Shown: positions 12,697-26,586, numbered from the stretch's first letter. The stretch: 64,000 nucleotides of DNA from Calliopsis andreniformis (GCF_051401765.1 NW_027480468.1:186001-250000), one strand, 5' to 3'. Translations and numbers: made by a program. Notes: generated from the sequence alone by a model not told the origin.

Positions 12697-13270
12697 CAAT
12701 ATTCAGACCTCAATCCTCGATCCTCAATCCTCAATCGTCAATCTACAATCCTCAATACTCAATCTTCAATCCTCAGTCCTCAATCCACAATCCTCAATCC
12801 TCAATCCTCAATCCTCAATATTCAATCCTCGATCCTCAATCCACAATCCTCGGTACCAAATCCTCAATCATCAATCCTGAATCCTCAACCCTCAATCTTC
12901 AATCCTCGATACTCAATCTTCAATCCTCAATCCTCAATCCTCAATCCTCAATCCTCATTCTTCGATCCTCAATCCTCAATCCTCAATCCTCAATCCTCAT
13001 TCTTCAATCCTCAATACCGAATCCTCAATCTTCAATCCTCAATCCTCAATCGTCAATTCTCAATACTCACTCTTCAATCATCAATATTCAATCTTCAATC
13101 CTCAATCCTCGATCCTCAATCCTCAATCCTCAGCCCTCAATGTTCAATCCGAAATAACTAATCCTCAAACTTCAATCCTCAATCCTCAATCCTCAATCCT
13201 CAATCCTCAGCCCTCAAACCTCAATCCTGAATCCTCGATCCTGAATCCTCAATCTTCAGCCCTCAGTCCT

Positions 13271-13410
13271 CAACAATCAGTTGTCAATCCTCCATCCTCA
13301 ATAGAATATCATCATTTCACAGCTTTCAATACTCAATACTCAACCTGGAATCTTCAAATCTCTATCCACAAACATCAATTCTCATCACTCAACCCTCAAC
13401 TTTCAGAACC
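13271..13410 (+). repeat. Anchor 14, subfamily C
   Basis: C is marked by CCTCCATCC, AGAATATCATC, CACAGCTTTC and CAACCTG. The end here is CAGAACC instead of CAGTCCC, shared with anchor 21. Confidence 0.88.
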
Positions 13411-14361
13411 CAATCCTCAATCTTCAATCCTCAATACTCAAACTTCAATCCTCAATCCTCAATCCTCGATCCTCAATCCTCAATCCTCAATGGTCAATCT
13501 CCAATCCTGAATACTCAATCTTCAATCCTCAATCCTCAATCGTCAGTCTTCAATCTTCAATACTCAATCTTCAATTCTCAATCCTCAATCCTCAATCCTC
13601 AATCCTCAATCCTCAATCCTCAGTCCCCAAACCTCAATCCTCAATCTTCAATCCTCAATACTCAATCTTCAATCCTCCATCCTCAATACTCAATCCTCAA
13701 TCCTCAATCCTCAATCGTCAGCCTTCAATCTTCAATACTGAATCTTCAATCCTCAATCCTCAATCCTCAATCCTCAATCCTCATTCTTCAATCCTCAATA
13801 CCCAATCCTCAATCTTCAATCTTCAGTCCTCAATCCTCAACTCCCAATCCTCAATCCTCAGTCCTCAGTCCTCAAACCTCAATCCTCAACCCTCAGCCCT
13901 CATCCTCAGTCCTCAATCCTCAATCCTCAACCTTCAATCCTCAATACTCAATCTTCAATCCTCAAGCCTCAGTCCTCAAACCTCAATCCTTAATCCTCAA
14001 TCCTGAACACTCAATCTTCAATCCTCAATCCCCAATCCTCAATCTTCTATCCTCGATCCTCAATCCTCAATCTTCCGTCCCAAATCCTCAATCATCAATC
14101 CATAATCCTCAACCCTCAATCTTCAATTCTCAATACTCAATCTTCAATCCTCAATCCTCATTCCTCAATCCTGAATCCCCAATCCTCAGTCCTCAAACCT
14201 CAATCCTGAATCCTCAATCCTGAATCCTCAATCTTCGGCCCTCAATCCTCAATCCTCAATCTTCAATCCTCAATACTCAATCTTCAATCCTCAATCCTCA
14301 GTCCTCAAACATCAATTCTGAATCCTCAATCCTGAATCCTCAATCTTCGGCCCTCAGTCCT

Positions 14362-14501
14362 CAACAATCAGTTGTCAATCCTCAATCCTCAATAGAATAT
14401 CCTCAGTTCAGAGTTTTCAATTCGCAATACTCAATCTGCAATCTTCAAATCTCTATCCACATACATCAATTCTCATCACTCAACACTCAACACTCAGTCC
14501 C
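14362..14501 (+). repeat. Anchor 15, subfamily F
   Basis: Has CCACATACATC where others have CCACAAACATC. It stands just left of copy 2 of the triplicated block. Confidence 0.88.
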
Positions 14502-14604
14502 CAATCCTCAATCTTCAATCCTCAATCCTCAATCCTCAATCGTCAATCTTCAATCCTCAATACACAATCTTCAATCCTCAATCCTCAATCCTCAATCCTC
14601 AATC

Positions 14605-15235
14605 CTCATTCTTCCATCCTCAATAGACAATCCTCAATCTTCAATCCTCAACCATCAATCCTCAATTTTCAATCCTCATTCTTCAATCCTCAATCCTCAA
14701 TCCTCAATCCTGATTCCTCAATTTTCAATCCTCGATCCTCAATCCTCAATCCTCAGTCCGAAATCCTCAATCTTCAATCCATAATCCTCAACCCTCAACC
14801 TTCAATCCTCTGTCCTCAATCCTCAATCATCAGTCCTCAAACCTCAATCCTCAATCGTCAGTCTTCAATCCTCAATAGTCAATCTTCAATCCTCAATCCT
14901 CAGTCCTCAATACTCAATCGTCAATCTTCAATCCTCAATACTCAATCTACAATCCTCAATCCTCAATCCTCAATCCTCATTCTTCCATCCTCAATACCCA
15001 ATCCTCAATTTTCAATCCTCAATCCTCAATCCTCAATCCTGAATCCACAATCCTCAATTTTCAATCCTCATTCTTCAATCCTCAATACCCAATACTCAAT
15101 CCTCAATCCTCAATCGTCAATACTCAATCCTCAATTCTCAATCTTCAACACTCAGTCCTCAGTCCTCAAACCCTCAATCCTCAACCCTCAGCCCTCATCG
15201 TCAATCCTCAAGACTCAATCCTCAATCCTCAATCC
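14605..15235 (+). repeat. Triplicated mosaic block, copy 2
   Basis: Same ordered words as copy 1, with TGATTCC at 14711 and CCTCAAGACTC at 15205. It differs by single bases and small indels. It follows directly on an F anchor at 14362, just as copy 1 follows the F anchor at 11577. Confidence 0.7.
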
Positions 15236-16592
15236 TCAATTCTGAATCCTCAATCCTCAATTTTCAATCCGCATTCTTCAATCCTCAACACCCAATACTC
15301 AATCTTCAATCCTCAATCCTCAATTCTCAATCCTCAATCCTCAATCCTCAATCCTCAATCCTCTATCCTCAATCCTCAGTCCTCAATCGTCAGACTTCAA
15401 TCCTCAATACTCATTCTTCAATCCTCAATCCTCAATCCTCAATCCTCAGTCCTCATTCTTCAACCCTCAAAAGCAATCTTCAATCTTCAATCATCAATCC
15501 TCAATCCTCAATCCTCAATCCTCAATCCTAAGTCGGCAATCTCCAATCCTGAATACTCAATCTTCAATCCTCAGTCCTCAATACACAATCCTCAATCCTC
15601 ATTCTTCAATCCTCAATACCCAATCCTCAATCTTTAATACTCAATCCTCAATCCTGAATTCTCAATCCTCAATTCTCAGTCCTCAGTCCTCAAACCACAA
15701 TCCTCAACCCTCAGCCCTCATCCTCAATCCTCTATCCTCAATCCTCAATCATCAACCCTCAATCCCCAATCCTCTAATCTTCAATCCTCAATCCTCAATC
15801 CTCAATTCTCAATCCTCAATCCTCAGCCCTCAGTCCTCAAACCTCAATCCTCAACCCTCAATCCTCAATCCTCAATCCTTAATCGTCAGTCTTCAATCCT
15901 CAATACTCAATCTTCAATCCCCAGTCCTCAATCCTCAATCCTCAATCCTCATTCTTCAATCCTCAATACCCAATCTTCAATCTTCAATCATCAATCCTCA
16001 ATCCTCAATTCTCAATCCTCAATCCTGAGCCCTCAGTCCTCAAACCTCAATCCTCAACCCTCAGCCCTCATCCTCAATCCTCAATCCTCATTCTTCAATC
16101 CTCAATCCTCAATCCTCAATACTCAACCTTCAATCCTCAATCCTCAGTCCTCAAACCTCAATTCTGAATCCTCAATACTGAATCCTCAATCTTCAATCCT
16201 CAATCCCCAATCCTCTAATCTTCAATCCTCAATCCTCAATCCTCAATCCTCAATCTTCAATCCTCGATCCTCAATCCTCAATCCTCAGTCCCAAATCCTC
16301 AATCTTCAATCCATAATCCTCAACCCTCAATCTTCAATCCTCAATACTGAATCTTCAATCTTCAATCCTCAATCTTCAATCCTCAATTCTCAATCCTCAA
16401 TCCTCAGTCCTCAGTCCTCAAACCTCAATCCTCAACCCACAGCCCTCATCCTCAATCCTCAATCCTCAATCCTCAATCCTCAATCCTCAAACTTCAATCC
16501 TCAATACTCAATCTTCAATCCTCAATCCTCAGTCCTCAAACCTCAATTCTGAATCCTCAATCCTGAATCCTCGATCTTCGGCCCTCAGTCCT

Positions 16593-16732
16593 CAACAATC
16601 AGTTGTCAATCATCAATCCTCAATAGAATATCCTCAATTCACAGTTTTCAATACTCAATACTCAATCTGAAATCATCAAACCTCTATCCACAAACATCAA
16701 TTCTCATCACTCAGCCCTCAACACTCTGTCCC
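16593..16732 (+). repeat. Anchor 16, subfamily E
   Basis: E resembles D (CATCAAAC, ACTCTGTCCCC, ATATTCAG) but keeps AGAATATCCTC and has CATCAAACCTC. This copy has CAATCTGAAATC. Confidence 0.88.
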
Positions 16733-16968
16733 CAATATTCAGTCCTCAATCCTCAATCCTCAATCCTCAATCGTCAACCTTCAATCCTCAATACTCAATC
16801 TACAATCCTCAATCCTCAATCCTCAATCCTCATTCTTCAATCCTCAATACCCAATACTCAATCTTCAATCCTCAATCCTCAATCCTCAATTCTCAATCCT
16901 CAACCCTCAGTCCTCAGTCCTCAACCTCAATTCTCAACCCTCAGCCCTCATCGTCAATCCTCAATACT

Positions 16969-17735
16969 CAATCCTCAATCCCCAATCCTCATTCTTCGAT
17001 CCTCAATCCTCAATCCTCAATCCTCAATCTTCAATCCTCAATACTCAATCTTCAATCCTCAATACTCAATATTCAATCCTCAGTCCTCAATCCTCGATCC
17101 TCAATCCTCAATCCTCAATCGTCTATCTCAAATCCTGAATACTCAATCTTCAATCCTCAATACTCGATACTCAATCCTCAATCCTCATTCTTCAATCCTC
17201 AACACCCAATCCTCAATCTTCAATCCTCAATCCTCAATCCTGAATTCTCAATCCTCAATCCTCAGTACTCAGTCCTCAAACCTCAATCCTCAACCCTCAG
17301 CCCTCATCCTCAATCCTCAATCCTCAATCCTCAATCCTCAATCTTCAATCCTCAATACTCAAACTTCAATCCACAATCCTCAATCCTCAATCCTCAATCC
17401 TCAATCCTCAATCGTCAGTCTTCAATCCTCAATACTCAATCTTCAATCCTCAAACCTCAATCCTCAATCCTCAATACTCAATCTTCAATCCTCAGTAACC
17501 AATACTCAATCTTCAATCCTCAATCCTCAGTCCTCAATTCTCGATCCTCAATCCTCAATCCTGAATCGTCAATTCTCAATCCTCAATCCTCAGTCCTCAG
17601 TCCTCAATACACAATCTTCAATCCTCAATCTTCAATCCTCAATCCTCAATCCCCATTCCTCAATCCTCAATACCCAGTCCTCAATCTTCAATCCTCAATC
17701 CTCAGTCCACAATTCTCAATCCTCAATCTTCAATC
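16969..17735 (+). repeat. 767-base segment shared with 31,510-32,276
   Basis: Rare words match at a constant offset of 14,541: GTCTATCTCAAATCC (17121 and 31662), CTCAGTAACCAATACTC (17491 and 32032) and CCCCATTCCTC (17651 and 32192). It is the leftmost and only copy in the central mosaic of a block that is frequent in the right half, so it could be close to the source of that family. Confidence 0.75.
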
Positions 17736-18759
17736 CTCAATCCTCAGTCCTCAATACCCAATCTTCAATCCTCAATCCTCAGTCCTCAAACCACATTTCT
17801 GAAACCTCAATCCTGAATCTTCAATCCTCAATCCCCAATCCTCAATCTTCAATCCTCAATCCTCAATCCTCAATCCTCAATCCTCAATCTTCAATCCACA
17901 ATACTCAATATTCAATCCTCTATCCTCAATCCTCAATCCTCAATCCTCAATCCTCAATCCTCAATTTTCAATCCTCAATAATCAATCTGCAATCCCCAAT
18001 CCTCAATACCTCAATCCTCAATCCTCATCCTTCAATCCTCAGTACCGAATCCACAATCTTCAATCCTGAATCCTCAATCCTCAATTCCCAATCCTCGATC
18101 CTCAATCCTCAATCCTCAGTCCGAAATCCTCAATCTTCAATCCATAATCCTCAACCCTCAACCTTCAATCCTCTGTCCTCAATCCTCAATCATCAGTCCT
18201 CAAACCTCAATCCTCAATCGTCAGTCTTCAATCCTCAATAGTCAATCTTCAATCCTCAATCCTCAGTCCTCAATACTCAATCGTCAATCTTCAATCCTCA
18301 ATACCCAATCTTCAATCTTCGATCCTCAATCCTCAATCCTCAATTCTCAATCCTCAATCCTCAGTCCTCAGTCCTCAAACCTCAATCCTCAGCCCTCAGC
18401 CCTCGTCCTCAATCCTCAATCCTCAATCCACAATCCTCAAACTTCAATCCTCAATACTCAATCTTCAATCCTCAATCCTCAATCCTCAATTCTGAATCCT
18501 CAATCCTCAATTTTCAATCCTCATTCTTCAATCCTCAATACCCAATACTCAATCTTCAATCCTCGATCCTCAATCCTCAATCCTCAGTCCCAAATCCTCA
18601 ATCCACAAACCATAATCCTCAACCCTCAATCTTCAATCCTCAATACTCAACTTTCAATCCTCAATCCTCAATCCTCAATCCTCAATCCTCAATCCTCAGT
18701 CCTCAAACCTCAATCCTGAATCCTCAATCCTGAATCCTCAATCTTCGGCCCTCAGTCCT

Positions 18760-18899
18760 CAACAATCAGTTGTCAATCCTCAATCCTCAATAGAATATCC
18801 TCAGTTCAGAGTTTTCAATACGCAATACTCAATCTGGAATCCTCAAATCTCTATCCACAAACATCAATTCTCATCACTCAACACTCAACACTCAGTCCC
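18760..18899 (+). repeat. Anchor 17, subfamily F
   Basis: Close to anchors 11 and 22; it has CAATCTGGAATCC. Confidence 0.88.
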
Positions 18900-19479
18900 C
18901 AATCCTCAATCTTCAATCCTCAATCCTCAATCCTCAATCCTCAATCCTCAATCTTCAATCCTCAATACTCAAACTTCAATGCTCAATCCTCAATCCTCAA
19001 TCCTCAATCTTCATTCCTCAATCCTCAATCCTCAATCCTCAATCCTCATACTTCAGTCCTGAACACCCAATCCTCAATCTTCAATCCTCAATCCTCAACC
19101 CTCAATTCTGGATCCTCAATCCTCAATCCTCAATCCTCAATCCTCAAACCTCAATCGTCAGTCTTCAATCCTCAATACTCAATCTTCAATCCTCAATCCT
19201 CAATCCTCAATCCTCAATCCTCATTCTTCAATCCTCAATACCCAATCCTCAATCTTCAATCCTCAATCCTCAATCCTCAATTCTCAATCCTCAATCATCA
19301 GTCCTCAGTCCTCAAACCTCAATCCTCAACCCTCAGCACTCATGCTCAATCCTCAATCCTCAATATTCAATCCTCAATCCTCAATCCTCAATACTCCATC
19401 TTCAATCCTCAATCCTCAGTCCTCAAACCTCAATTCTGAATCCTCAATCCTGAATCCTCGATCTTCGGCCCTCAGTCCT

Positions 19480-19619
19480 CAACAGTCAGTTGTCAATCCT
19501 CAATCCTCAATAGAATATCCTCAATTCACAGATTTCAATACTCAATACTCAATCTGCAATCATCAAACCTCTATCCACGAACATCAATTCTCATCACTCA
19601 ACCCTCAACACTCTGTCCC
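19480..19619 (+). repeat. Anchor 18, subfamily E
   Basis: Begins CAACAGTCAG, the second copy altered in the first ten bases, and has CCACGAACATC. Confidence 0.88.
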
Positions 19620-20099
19620 CAATATTCAGTCCTCAATCCTAAATCCTCAATCCTCAATCGTCTATCTTCAATCCTCAATACTCAATCTACAATCCTCAAT
19701 CCTCAATCCTCAATCCTCATTCTTCCATCCTCAATACCCAATCCTCAATCTTCAATCCTCAATCATCAATCCTCAATTCTGAATCCTCAGTCCTCAATTT
19801 TCAAACCTCATTCTTCAATCCTCAATACCCTAATACTCAATCTTCAATCCTCAATCCTCATTCCTCAATTCTCAATCCTCAACCCTCAGTCCTCAGTCCT
19901 CAAACCTCAATCCTCAACCCTCAGCACTCATCGTCAATCCTCAATCCTCAATCTTCAATCCTCAATACCCAATCCTCAATCTTTAATACTCAATCCTCAA
20001 TCCTGAATTCTCAATCCTCAATCCTCAGTCCTCAGTCCTCAAACCACAATCCTCAACCCTCAGCCATCATCCTCAATACTCAATCCTCAATCCTCAATC

Positions 20100-20675
20100 C
20101 TCAATTTTCAATCCTCATTCTTCAATCCTCAATCCTCAATCCTCAATCCTGATTCCTCAATTTTCAATCCTCGATCCTCAATCCTCAATCCTCAGTCCGA
20201 AATCCTCAATCTTCAATCCATAATCCTCAACCCTCAACCTTCAATCCTCTGTCCTCAATCCTCAATCATCAGTCCTCAAACCTCAATCCTCAATCGTCAG
20301 TCTTCAATCCTCAATAGTCAATCTTCAATCCTCAATCCTCAGTCCTCAATACTCAATCGTCAATCTTCAATCCTCAATACTCAATCTACAATCCTCAATC
20401 CTCAATCCTCAATCCTCATTCTTCCATCCTCAATACCCAATCCTCAATTTTCAATCCTCAATCCTCAATCCTCAATCCTGAATCCTCAATCCTCAATTTT
20501 CAATCCTCATTCTTCAATCCTCAATACCCAATACTCAATCTTCAATCCTCAATCGTCAATCCTCAATCCTCAATTCTCAATCCTCAACACTCAGTCCTCA
20601 GTCCTCAAACCCTCAATCCTCAACCCTCAGCCCTCATCGTCAATCCTCAAGACTCAATCCTCAATCCTCAATCCT
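20100..20675 (+). repeat. Triplicated mosaic block, copy 3
   Basis: TGATTCC at 20150 and CCTCAAGACTC at 20645. Unlike copies 1 and 2 it is not preceded by an F anchor: it joins on the left to sequence ending in CAACCCTCAGCCATCATCC, so the left part was lost or replaced at a rearrangement. Confidence 0.7.
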
Positions 20676-20780
20676 CAGTCTTCAATCCTCAATACTCAAT
20701 CTTCCATCCTCAATCCTCTGTCGTCAAACCTCAATGCTGAATACTCAATCCTGAATCCTCAATCTTCGGCCCTGAGTCCA

Positions 20781-20920
20781 CAACAATCAGTTGTCAATCC
20801 TCAATACTCAATAGTATATTCTCAATTCACAGCTTTCAATACTCAATACTCAATCTGCAATCATCAAACTTCTATCCACAAACTACAAATCTCATCACTC
20901 AACCCTCAACGCTCTGTCCC
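20781..20920 (+). repeat. Anchor 19, subfamily D
   Basis: Has CACAGCTTTC and ACAAACTACAAATC, where other D copies have ACAAACATCAAATC. Length is still 140. Confidence 0.88.
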
Positions 20921-21856
20921 CAATATTCAGTCCGCAATCCTCGATCCTCAATCCTCAATCGTCAATCTACAATCCTCAATACTCAATCTTCAATCCTCAG
21001 TCCTCAATCCTCAATCCTCAATCCTCATTCTTCCATCCTCAATACCCAATCCTCAATCTTCAATCCTCAATCCTCAATCCTCAATTCTGAATCCTCAATC
21101 CTCAATTTTCAATCCGCATTCTTCAATCCTCAATACCCAATACTCAGTCTTCAATCCTCAATCCTCAATTCTCAATCCTCAATCCTCAATCCTCAATCCT
21201 CAATCCTCTATCCTCAATCCTCAGTCCTCAATCGTCAGACTTCAATCCTCAATACTCATTCTTCAATCCACAATCCGCAATCCTCAATCCTCAGTCCTCA
21301 TTCTTCAACCCTCAAAAGCAATCTTCAATCTTCAATCATCAATCCTCAATCCTCAATCCTCAATCCTCAATCCTAAGTCGGCAATCTCCAATCCTGAATA
21401 CTCAATCTTCAATCCTCAGTCCTCAATACACAATCCTCAATCCTCATTCTTCAATCCTCAATACCCAATCCTCAATCTTTAATACTCAATCCTCAATCCT
21501 GAATTCTCAATCCTCAATTCTCAGTCCTCAGTCCTCAAACCACAATCCTCAACCCTCAGCCCTCATCCTCAATCCTCTATCCTCAATCCTCAATCATCAA
21601 CCCTCAATCCCCAATCCTCTAATCTTCAATCCTCAATCCTCAATCCTCAATTCTCAATCCTCAATCCTCAGCCCTCAGTCCTCAAACCTCAATCCTCAAC
21701 CCACAGCCCTCATCCTCAATCCTCAATCCTCAATCCTCAATCCTCAATCCTCAATCCTGAATCCTCAATCCTCAATTTTCAATCCTCAATCCTCAGTCGT
21801 CAAACCTCAATTCTGAATACTCAATCCTGAATCCTCAATATTCGGCCCTGAGTCAT

Positions 21857-21996
21857 CAACAATCAGTTGTCAATCCTCAATACTCAATAGTATATTCTCA
21901 ATTCACAGTTTTCAATACTCAATACTCAATCTGCAATCATCAAACTTCTATCCACAAACATCAAATCTCATCACTCAACCCTCATCGCTCTGTCCC
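21857..21996 (+). repeat. Anchor 20, subfamily D
   Basis: Near-copy of anchor 13, sharing CCTCATCGCTCTGTCC. Confidence 0.88.
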
Positions 21997-22829
21997 CAAT
22001 ATTCAGTCCTCAATCCTCGATCCTCAATCCTCAATCGTCAATCTACAATCCTCAATACTCAATCTTCAATCCTCAGTCCTCAATCCTCAATCCTCAATCC
22101 TCATTCTTCCATCCTCAATACCCAATCCTCAATCTTCAATCCTCAATCCTCAATCCTCAATCCTCAATTCTGAATCCTCAATCCTCAATTTTCAATCCGC
22201 ATTCTTCAATCCTCAATACCCAATACTCAATCTTCAATCCTCAATCCTCAATTCTCAATCCTCAATCCTCGATCCTCAATCCTCAATCGTCAATCTACAA
22301 TCCTCAATACTCAATCTTCAATCCTCAGTCCTCAATCCTCAATCCTCAATCCTCAATCCTCAATCCTCAATCCTCAATATTCAATCCTCGATCCTCAATT
22401 CACAATCCTCGGTACCAAATCCTCAATCATCAATCCTGAATCCTCAACCCTCAGTCTTCAATCCTCGATACTCAATCTTCAATCCTCAATCCTCAACCCT
22501 CAATCCTCAATCCTCATTCTTCGATCCTCAATCCTCAATCCTCAATCCTCAATCCTCATTCTTCAATCCTCAATACCGAATCCTCAATCTTCAATCCTCA
22601 ATCCTCAATCGTCAATTCTCAATACTCAATCTTCAATCATCAATATTCAATCTTCAATCCTCAATCCTCGATCCTCAATCCTCAATCCTCAGCCCTCAAT
22701 GTTCAATCCGAAATAACTAATCCTCAAACTTCAATCCTCAATCCTCAATCCTCAATCCTCAATCCTCAGGCCTCAAACCTCAATCCTGAATCCTCGATCC
22801 TGAATCCTCAATCTTCAGCCCTCAGTCCT

Positions 22830-22969
22830 CAACAATCAGTTGTCAATCCTCCATCCTCAATAGAATATCATCAATTCACAGCTTTCAATACTCAATACTC
22901 AACCTGGAATCTTCAAATCTCTATCCACAAACATCAATTCTCATCACTCAACCCTCAACTTTCAGAACC
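22830..22969 (+). repeat. Anchor 21, subfamily C
   Basis: Near-copy of anchor 14, sharing CAACCTGGAATC and CAGAACC. Confidence 0.88.
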
Positions 22970-24214
22970 CAATCCTCAATCTTCAATCCTCAATCCTCAA
23001 CACTCAGTCCCCAATCCTCAATCTTCAATCCTCAATACTCAAACTTCAATCCTCAATCCTCAATCGTCAGTCTTCAATCTTCAATACTCAATTTTCAATT
23101 CTCAATCCTCAATCCTCAATCCTCAATCCTAAATCCTCAATCCTCAATCCTCAGTCCCCAAACCTCAATCCTCAATCTTCAATCCTCAATACTCAATCTT
23201 CAATCCTCCATCCTCAATACTCAATCCTCAATCCTCAATCCTCAATCGTCAGCCTTCAATCTTCAATACTCAATCTTCAATCCTCAATCCTCAAACCTCA
23301 ATCCTCAATTCTCAATCGTCAGTCTTCAATCCTCAATACTCAATCTTCAATCCCCAATCCTCAATCCTCAATCCTCAATCCTCATTCTTCAATCCTCAAT
23401 ACCCAATCTTCAATCTTCGATCATCAATCCTCAATCCTCAATTCTCAATCCTCAATCCTGAGTCCTCAGTCCTCAAACATCAATCCTCAACCCTCAGCCC
23501 TCATCCTCAATCCTCAATCCTCATTCTTCAATCCTCAATCCTCAATCCTCAGTCCTCAAACCTCAATTCTGAATCCTCAATCCTGAGTCCTCAATCTTCA
23601 ATCCTCAATCGCCAATCCTCTAATCTTCAATCCTCAATCCTCAATCCTCAATCCTCAATCCTCAATCTTCAATCCTCGATCCTCAATCCTCAATCCTCAG
23701 TCCCAAATCCTCAATCTTCAATCCATAATCCTCAACCCCCAATCTTCAATCCTCAATACTGAATCTTCAATCTTCAATCCTCAATCCTCAATCCTCAATT
23801 CTCAATCCTCAATCCTCAGTCCTCAGTCCTCAAACCTCAATCCTCAACCCTCAGCCCTCATCCTCAATCCTCAATCCTCAATCCACAATCCTCAAACTTC
23901 AATCCTCAATACTCAATCTTCAATCCTCAATCCTCAATCCTCAATTCTGAATCCTCAATCCTCAATTTTCAATCCTCATTCTTCAATCCTCAATACCCAA
24001 TACTCAATCTTCAATCCTCGATCCTCAATCCTCAATCCTCAGACCCAAATCCTCAATCCTCAAACCATAATCCTCAACCCTCAATCTTCAATCCTCAATA
24101 CTCAACTTTCAATCCTCAATCCTCAATCCTCAATCCTCAATCCTCAATCCTCAGTCCTCAAACCTCAATCCTGAATCCTCAATCCTGAATCCTCAATCTT
24201 CGGCCCTCAGTCCT

Positions 24215-24354
24215 CAACAATCAGTTGTCAATCCTCAATCCTCAATAGAATATCCTCAGTTCAGAGTTTTCAATACGCAATACTCAATCTGCAATCCTCA
24301 AATCTCTATCCACAAACATCAATTCTCATCACTCAACACTCAACACTCAGTCCC
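24215..24354 (+). repeat. Anchor 22, subfamily F
   Basis: Last F copy going rightward; F is not seen again in the remaining 39.6 kb. Confidence 0.88.
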
Positions 24355-25046
24355 CAATCCTCAATCCTCAATCCTCGATCCTCAATCCTCAATCCTCAAT
24401 GGTCAATCTCCAATCCTGAATACTCAATCTTCAATCCTCAATCCTCAATCGTCAGTCTTCAATCTTCAATACTCAATCTTCAATTCTCAATCCTCAATCC
24501 GCAATCCTCAATCCTCAATCCTCAATCCTCAGTCCCCAAACCTCAATCCTCAATCTTCAATCCTCAATACTCAATCTTCAATCCTCCATCCTCAATACTC
24601 AATCCTCAATCCTCAATCCTCAATCGTCAGTCTTCAATCTTCAATACTCAATCTTCAATCCTCAATCCTCAATCCTCAATCCTCAATCCTCATTCTTCAG
24701 TCCTCAATACCCAATCCTCAATCTTCAATCTTCAGTCCTCAATCCTCAACTCTCAATCCTCAATCCTCAGTCCTCAGTCCTCAAACCTCGATCCTCAACC
24801 CTCAGCCCTCATCCTCAGTCCTCAATCCTCAATCCTCAATCCTCAACCTTCAATCCTCAATACTCAATCTTCAATCCTCAAGCCTCAGTCCTCAAACCTC
24901 AATCCTGAATCCTCAATCCTGAACACTCAATCTTCAATCCGCAATCCCCAATCCTCAATCTTCTATCCTCGATACTCAATCCTCAATCCTCCGTCCCAAA
25001 TCCTCAATCATCAATCCATAATCCTCAACCCTCAATCTTCAATTCT

Positions 25047-25123
25047 CAATACTCAATCTGCAATCATCAAACTTCTATCCACAAATATCAAATCTCATCA
25101 CTCAACCCTCAACGCTCTGTCCC
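25047..25123 (+). repeat. Truncated anchor, subfamily D, right half only
   Basis: Only the right 77 or so bases are present, from the ACTCAATCTGCAATC part to GCTCTGTCCC. What precedes it is plain heptamer DNA matching 14,090-14,140, so the left half was replaced at a junction about 25,047. It has ACAAATATCAAATC. Confidence 0.75.
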
Positions 25124-26586
25124 CAATATTCAGTCCTCAATCCTCGATCCTCAATCCTCAATCGTCAATCTACAATCCTCAATACTCAATCTTCAATCCT
25201 CAGTCCTCAATCCTCAATCCTCAATCCTCATTCTTCCATCCACAATACCCAATCCTCAATCTTCAATCCCCAATCCTCAATCCTCAATTCTGAATCCTCA
25301 ATCCTCAATTTTCAATCCGCATTCTTCAATCCTCAATACCCAATACTCAATCTTCAATCCTCAATCCTCAATTCTCAATCCTCAATCCTCGATCCTCAAT
25401 CCTCAATCGTCAATCTACAATCCTCAATACTCAATCTTCAATCCTCAGTCCTCAGTCCTCAAACCTCAATCCTCAACCCTCAGCCCTCATCCTCAACCCT
25501 CAATCCTCAATCATCAATCCTCAATCCTCAATCCTCAATACCCAATCTTCAATCCTCAATCCTCAGTCCTCAAACCACAATTCTGAAACCTCAATCCTGA
25601 ATCCTCAACCTTCAATCCTCAATCCCCAATCCTAAATCTTCAATCCTCAATCCTCAATCCTCAATCCTCAGTCCTCAATTCTCAATCCTCAATACTCAAT
25701 ATTCAATCCTCTATCCTCAATCCTCAATCCTCAATCCTCAATCCTCAATCCTCAATTTTCAATCCTCAATACTCAATCTGCAATCCTCAATCCTCAATAC
25801 CTCAATCCTCAATCATCAGCCCTCAAACATCAATTCCGAATCCTCAATCCTCAATCTTCAATCCTCAATACTCAATCTTCAATCCTCAATCCTCAATCCT
25901 CAATCCTCAATCTTCATTCCTCAATCCTCAATCCTCAATCCTCAATCCTCATTCTTCAATCATCTGTACCGAATACTCAATCTTCAATCCTGAATTCTCA
26001 ATCCTCAATCCTCAGTCCTCAGTCCTCAAACCTCAATCCTCAACCCTCAGCCCTCATCCTCAATCCTCAATCCTCAATCCTCAATCCTCTATCTTCAATC
26101 CTCAATACTCAAACTTCAATCCTCAATCCTCAATCCTCAATCCTAAATCCTCAGTCCCCAAACCTCAATCCTCAATCTTCAATCCTCAGTTCTCAATCTT
26201 CAATCCTCAATCCTCAATACTCAATCCTCAATCCTCAATCCTCAATCGTCAGCCTTCAATCCTCAATACTCAAGCTTCAATCCTCAATCCTCAATCCTCA
26301 ATCCTCAATCCTCAATCTTCAATCCTCAATCCCCAATCCTAAATCTTCAATCCTCAATCCTCAATCCTCAATCCTCAATCCTCAATCTTCAATCCTCAAT
26401 ACTCAATATTCAATCCTCTATCCTCAATCCTCAATCCTCAATCCTCAATCCTCAATCCTCAATTTTCAATCCTCAATACTCAATCTGCAATCCTCAATCC
26501 TCAATACCTCAATCCTCAATCATCAGCCCTCAAACATCAATTCCGAATCCTCAATCCTGAATCCTCAATCTTCGGCACTCAGTCCT

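Larger units (their letters stand above)
12540..13430 (+). repeat. D-plus-C anchor block, copy 1 (partner 21,840-22,980)
   Basis: Holds a D anchor (12557) followed by a C anchor (13271). The left part matches at offset 9,300 (anchor at 21857). The right part, from about GTACCAAATCC (12,853), matches at 9,559 (anchor at 22830). The partner therefore carries about 259 extra bases between the two halves, made of a second run of the CGTCAATCTACAATCC words. Confidence 0.7.
21840..22980 (+). repeat. D-plus-C anchor block, copy 2 (partner 12,540-13,430)
   Basis: Expanded version of the block at 12,540. The words CTCGATCCTCAATCCTC and CGTCAATCTACAATCC appear twice (near 22,020-22,050 and 22,270-22,300), which accounts for the longer distance between the D and C anchors. 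Confidence 0.7.
9381..25440 (+). repeat. Central mosaic satellite domain: F, D, E and C anchors
   Basis: Diverged heptamer DNA with twelve full anchors spaced 714-2,372 bases apart and one truncated anchor near 25,050. The domain is a patchwork. Pieces near 12.5-13.4 kb recur at 21.8-23.0 kb (offset 9,300 for the first part, 9,559 for the second, showing an insertion between them). Pieces near 13.5 kb recur near 24.4 kb (offset 10,909 at TGGTCAATCTCC). A block near 12, 14.9 and 20.4 kb is present three times. All of it is satellite; nothing gene-like was seen. Confidence 0.85.

Noticed and set aside
25970..25990. GTACCGAATACTC, GTACCGAATCC and AGAATATCC as promoter or regulator sites
   Set aside because: They recur with the repeat units and have no gene downstream; point changes in heptamers explain them.
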